Part shown: one piece after another, positions 63,079 through 64,000 of the stretch | Layout of the letters: every line of letters begins with the position of its first letter | Numbering within the stretch: the first letter of the stretch is position 1 | NCBI RefSeq assembly: GCF_947497285.1 | Contig: NZ_CANMFT010000001.1 | Span: 186,001-250,000 of the forward strand | Length of the DNA stretch: 64,000 nt | Direction of reading: 5' to 3' | DNA from: an uncultured Aliiroseovarius sp. | GTDB taxonomy: Bacteria; Pseudomonadota; Alphaproteobacteria; Rhodobacterales; Rhodobacteraceae | Notes under the pieces: model-generated | The model's input: the letters and a program-made list of their open reading frames with translations, nothing else | What the model was told of the DNA's origin: nothing | The model's database searches: none | Position numbers and translations under genes: made by a program

Positions 63079-63083
63079 GGGCC

Positions 63084-64000
63084 TTAGAGGCGGCCAAGAT
63101 AGGCGCGATATTCAACATGACTGATTTCATTGGTCAGTTGGTCGATTTCATCCAATCGCACAGCGGAATAGATGTCGCGGTAGCGTTCGCCAAAGATGTC
63201 GGCGGCGATGTCGGATTGCGAGAACCGGTCGACAGCGCGGATCCAGTCTGCGGTCAAACGTGGTGCGGTCTCGGCGTTTGGGTCATCCAAGGGCAACGGC
63301 AGGTCTGGTTTCGTTTCCAACCCATGCAGAATGCCGCCGAGAATGGCGGTGATGACCAGATAGGGGTTCACATCCGCCCCTGCGATGCGGTGCTCCAGCC
63401 TTGCGCCGGGGCCCGAGACCTCGGGCAGGCGGACACCGGCGGCGCGGTTGTCATAGCCCCAATCGGGGGCCGAGGGGGCAAAGCTCATCGGGCGATAGCG
63501 GCGATAGGAGTTCAGGTGCGGTGCAAAGATGGCCTGCAGATCGCGCATGGTGTCAAGCGACCCACCCACCGCTGCGCGCAGCGTATCAGACGCCTCTCCG
63601 CTGCCATCGTCAAAGATGTTCTTGCCCTCACGATCCACGACCGAGGCGTGCAGATGCATCCCATTGCCGGGGTGATCGGCATAGGGTTTGGCCATAAACG
63701 TGGCCTCCATCCCGTGATTGCGTGCGACACCGCGCACCAGCCGCTTGAACAACAACGCCGTGTCGGCGGCCTTCATCACGTCATCGGTATGGTGGAAGTT
63801 CACCTCGAACTGACCGGGGCCGTATTCGGCGATCAGTGTGTCGGTGGCGATACCTTGAATGGCCGAAACCTCAAGAATGTCGTCCAACACATCTTGGGTG
63901 CGTTCCAGCACCTCAAGGTCATAGTTCTGCGCGTCCGGGCTGCGGTCGGGCGGGGTTGGGGGTTCGTCTTCGCTCTGGCGCGGTTGGATCAGATAGAATT
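63084..64000 (-). CDS. Glutamine synthetase family protein (PuuA-like), cut by the window edge
   Basis: The 5' part of this gene lies beyond the window; the visible ~305 residues begin FYLIQPRQSEDEPP and continue to the natural stop at 63084. They contain the glutamine synthetase catalytic core: GPGQFEVNFHHTDDV, FMAKPYADHPGNGMHLH with the glutamate-binding loop, and LEHRIAGADVNPYLVITAIL. Family members of this type act as gamma-glutamylputrescine synthetases or gamma-glutamylmethylamide synthetases rather than nitrogen-assimilating GlnA. The downstream PuuB-like oxidase gene favours polyamine breakdown. Confidence 0.92.
   Translation of the reverse strand, partial: FYLIQPRQSEDEPPTPPDRSPDAQNYDLEVLERTQDVLDDILEVSAIQGIATDTLIAEYGPGQFEVNFHHTDDVMKAADTALLFKRLVRGVARNHGMEATFMAKPYADHPGNGMHLHASVVDREGKNIFDDGSGEASDTLRAAVGGSLDTMRDLQAIFAPHLNSYRRYRPMSFAPSAPDWGYDNRAAGVRLPEVSGPGARLEHRIAGADVNPYLVITAILGGILHGLETKPDLPLPLDDPNAETAPRLTADWIRAVDRFSQSDIAADIFGERYRDIYSAVRLDEIDQLTNEISHVEYRAYLGRL

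Overview
The window is chromosomal DNA from a GC-rich alphaproteobacterium, most likely a marine member of the Rhodobacterales (Roseobacter group). Pointers to this are an NDUFS4-type complex I subunit, a fused indolepyruvate oxidoreductase, a cdd-deoB-add-upp salvage operon, Hint-domain and SPOR proteins of roseobacter style, TTTGCAAA motifs beside prpE, and a GTG-started malic enzyme carrying a phosphotransacetylase domain. I found no rRNA, tRNA, insertion sequence, prophage or CRISPR array. The genes are dense, often with 4-nt ATGA overlaps, and most starts are backed by a visible Shine-Dalgarno sequence.

Layout: 1-2953 is a sugar-type ABC importer (binding protein, permease, ATPase) with a strong hairpin terminator after the binding-protein gene. 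3017-11776 is a six-gene minus-strand redox cluster: a secreted two-haem cytochrome c, a GMC flavoprotein, a 147-aa unknown, a 433-aa membrane protein with an internal duplication, a DyP peroxidase and a catalase-fold haem protein. This is the most unusual part of the window and the best candidate for an undescribed pathway. 12223-18698 holds a fused indolepyruvate:ferredoxin oxidoreductase with a divergent Lrp regulator, then glpD and glpR. 18794-21489 encodes a two-subunit molybdenum hydroxylase. 21553-28304 carries uvrB, the complex I subunit, a hydrolase, a small membrane protein, glyA and nadK.

28313-34331 contains an NtrC-like regulator with a degenerate receiver and a broken GAFTGA loop, prpE, and a malic enzyme. 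The prpE leader has clustered TTTGCAAA half-sites, some of them inside the loop of the preceding terminator. 34539-37756 is a nucleoside salvage operon lacking a thymidine phosphorylase gene. 37825-44396 holds a SPOR protein, a membrane protein that looks like a dead M48 peptidase, an acyl-CoA ligase, an EamA transporter, a sulfotransferase and a Hint protein. 44466-51616 is a beta-oxidation cluster (multifunctional FadB/J, thiolase, GST, small protein, acyl-CoA dehydrogenase) followed upstream by two MerR regulators and a TTTACGTAAACGTAAA-type operator.

51712-64000 carries a putative metal exporter, two overlapping hot-dog thioesterases with a MATE pump, an arsC-pyrD-DUF952 operon, a secreted 5'-nucleotidase, a flavodoxin-like reductase, an SRAP DNA-repair protein, malonyl-CoA synthetase, and a PuuB-like oxidase followed by a truncated PuuA-like glutamine synthetase. 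Carbon and acyl-CoA metabolism, especially propionyl-, malonyl- and fatty acyl-CoA, is the recurring theme.
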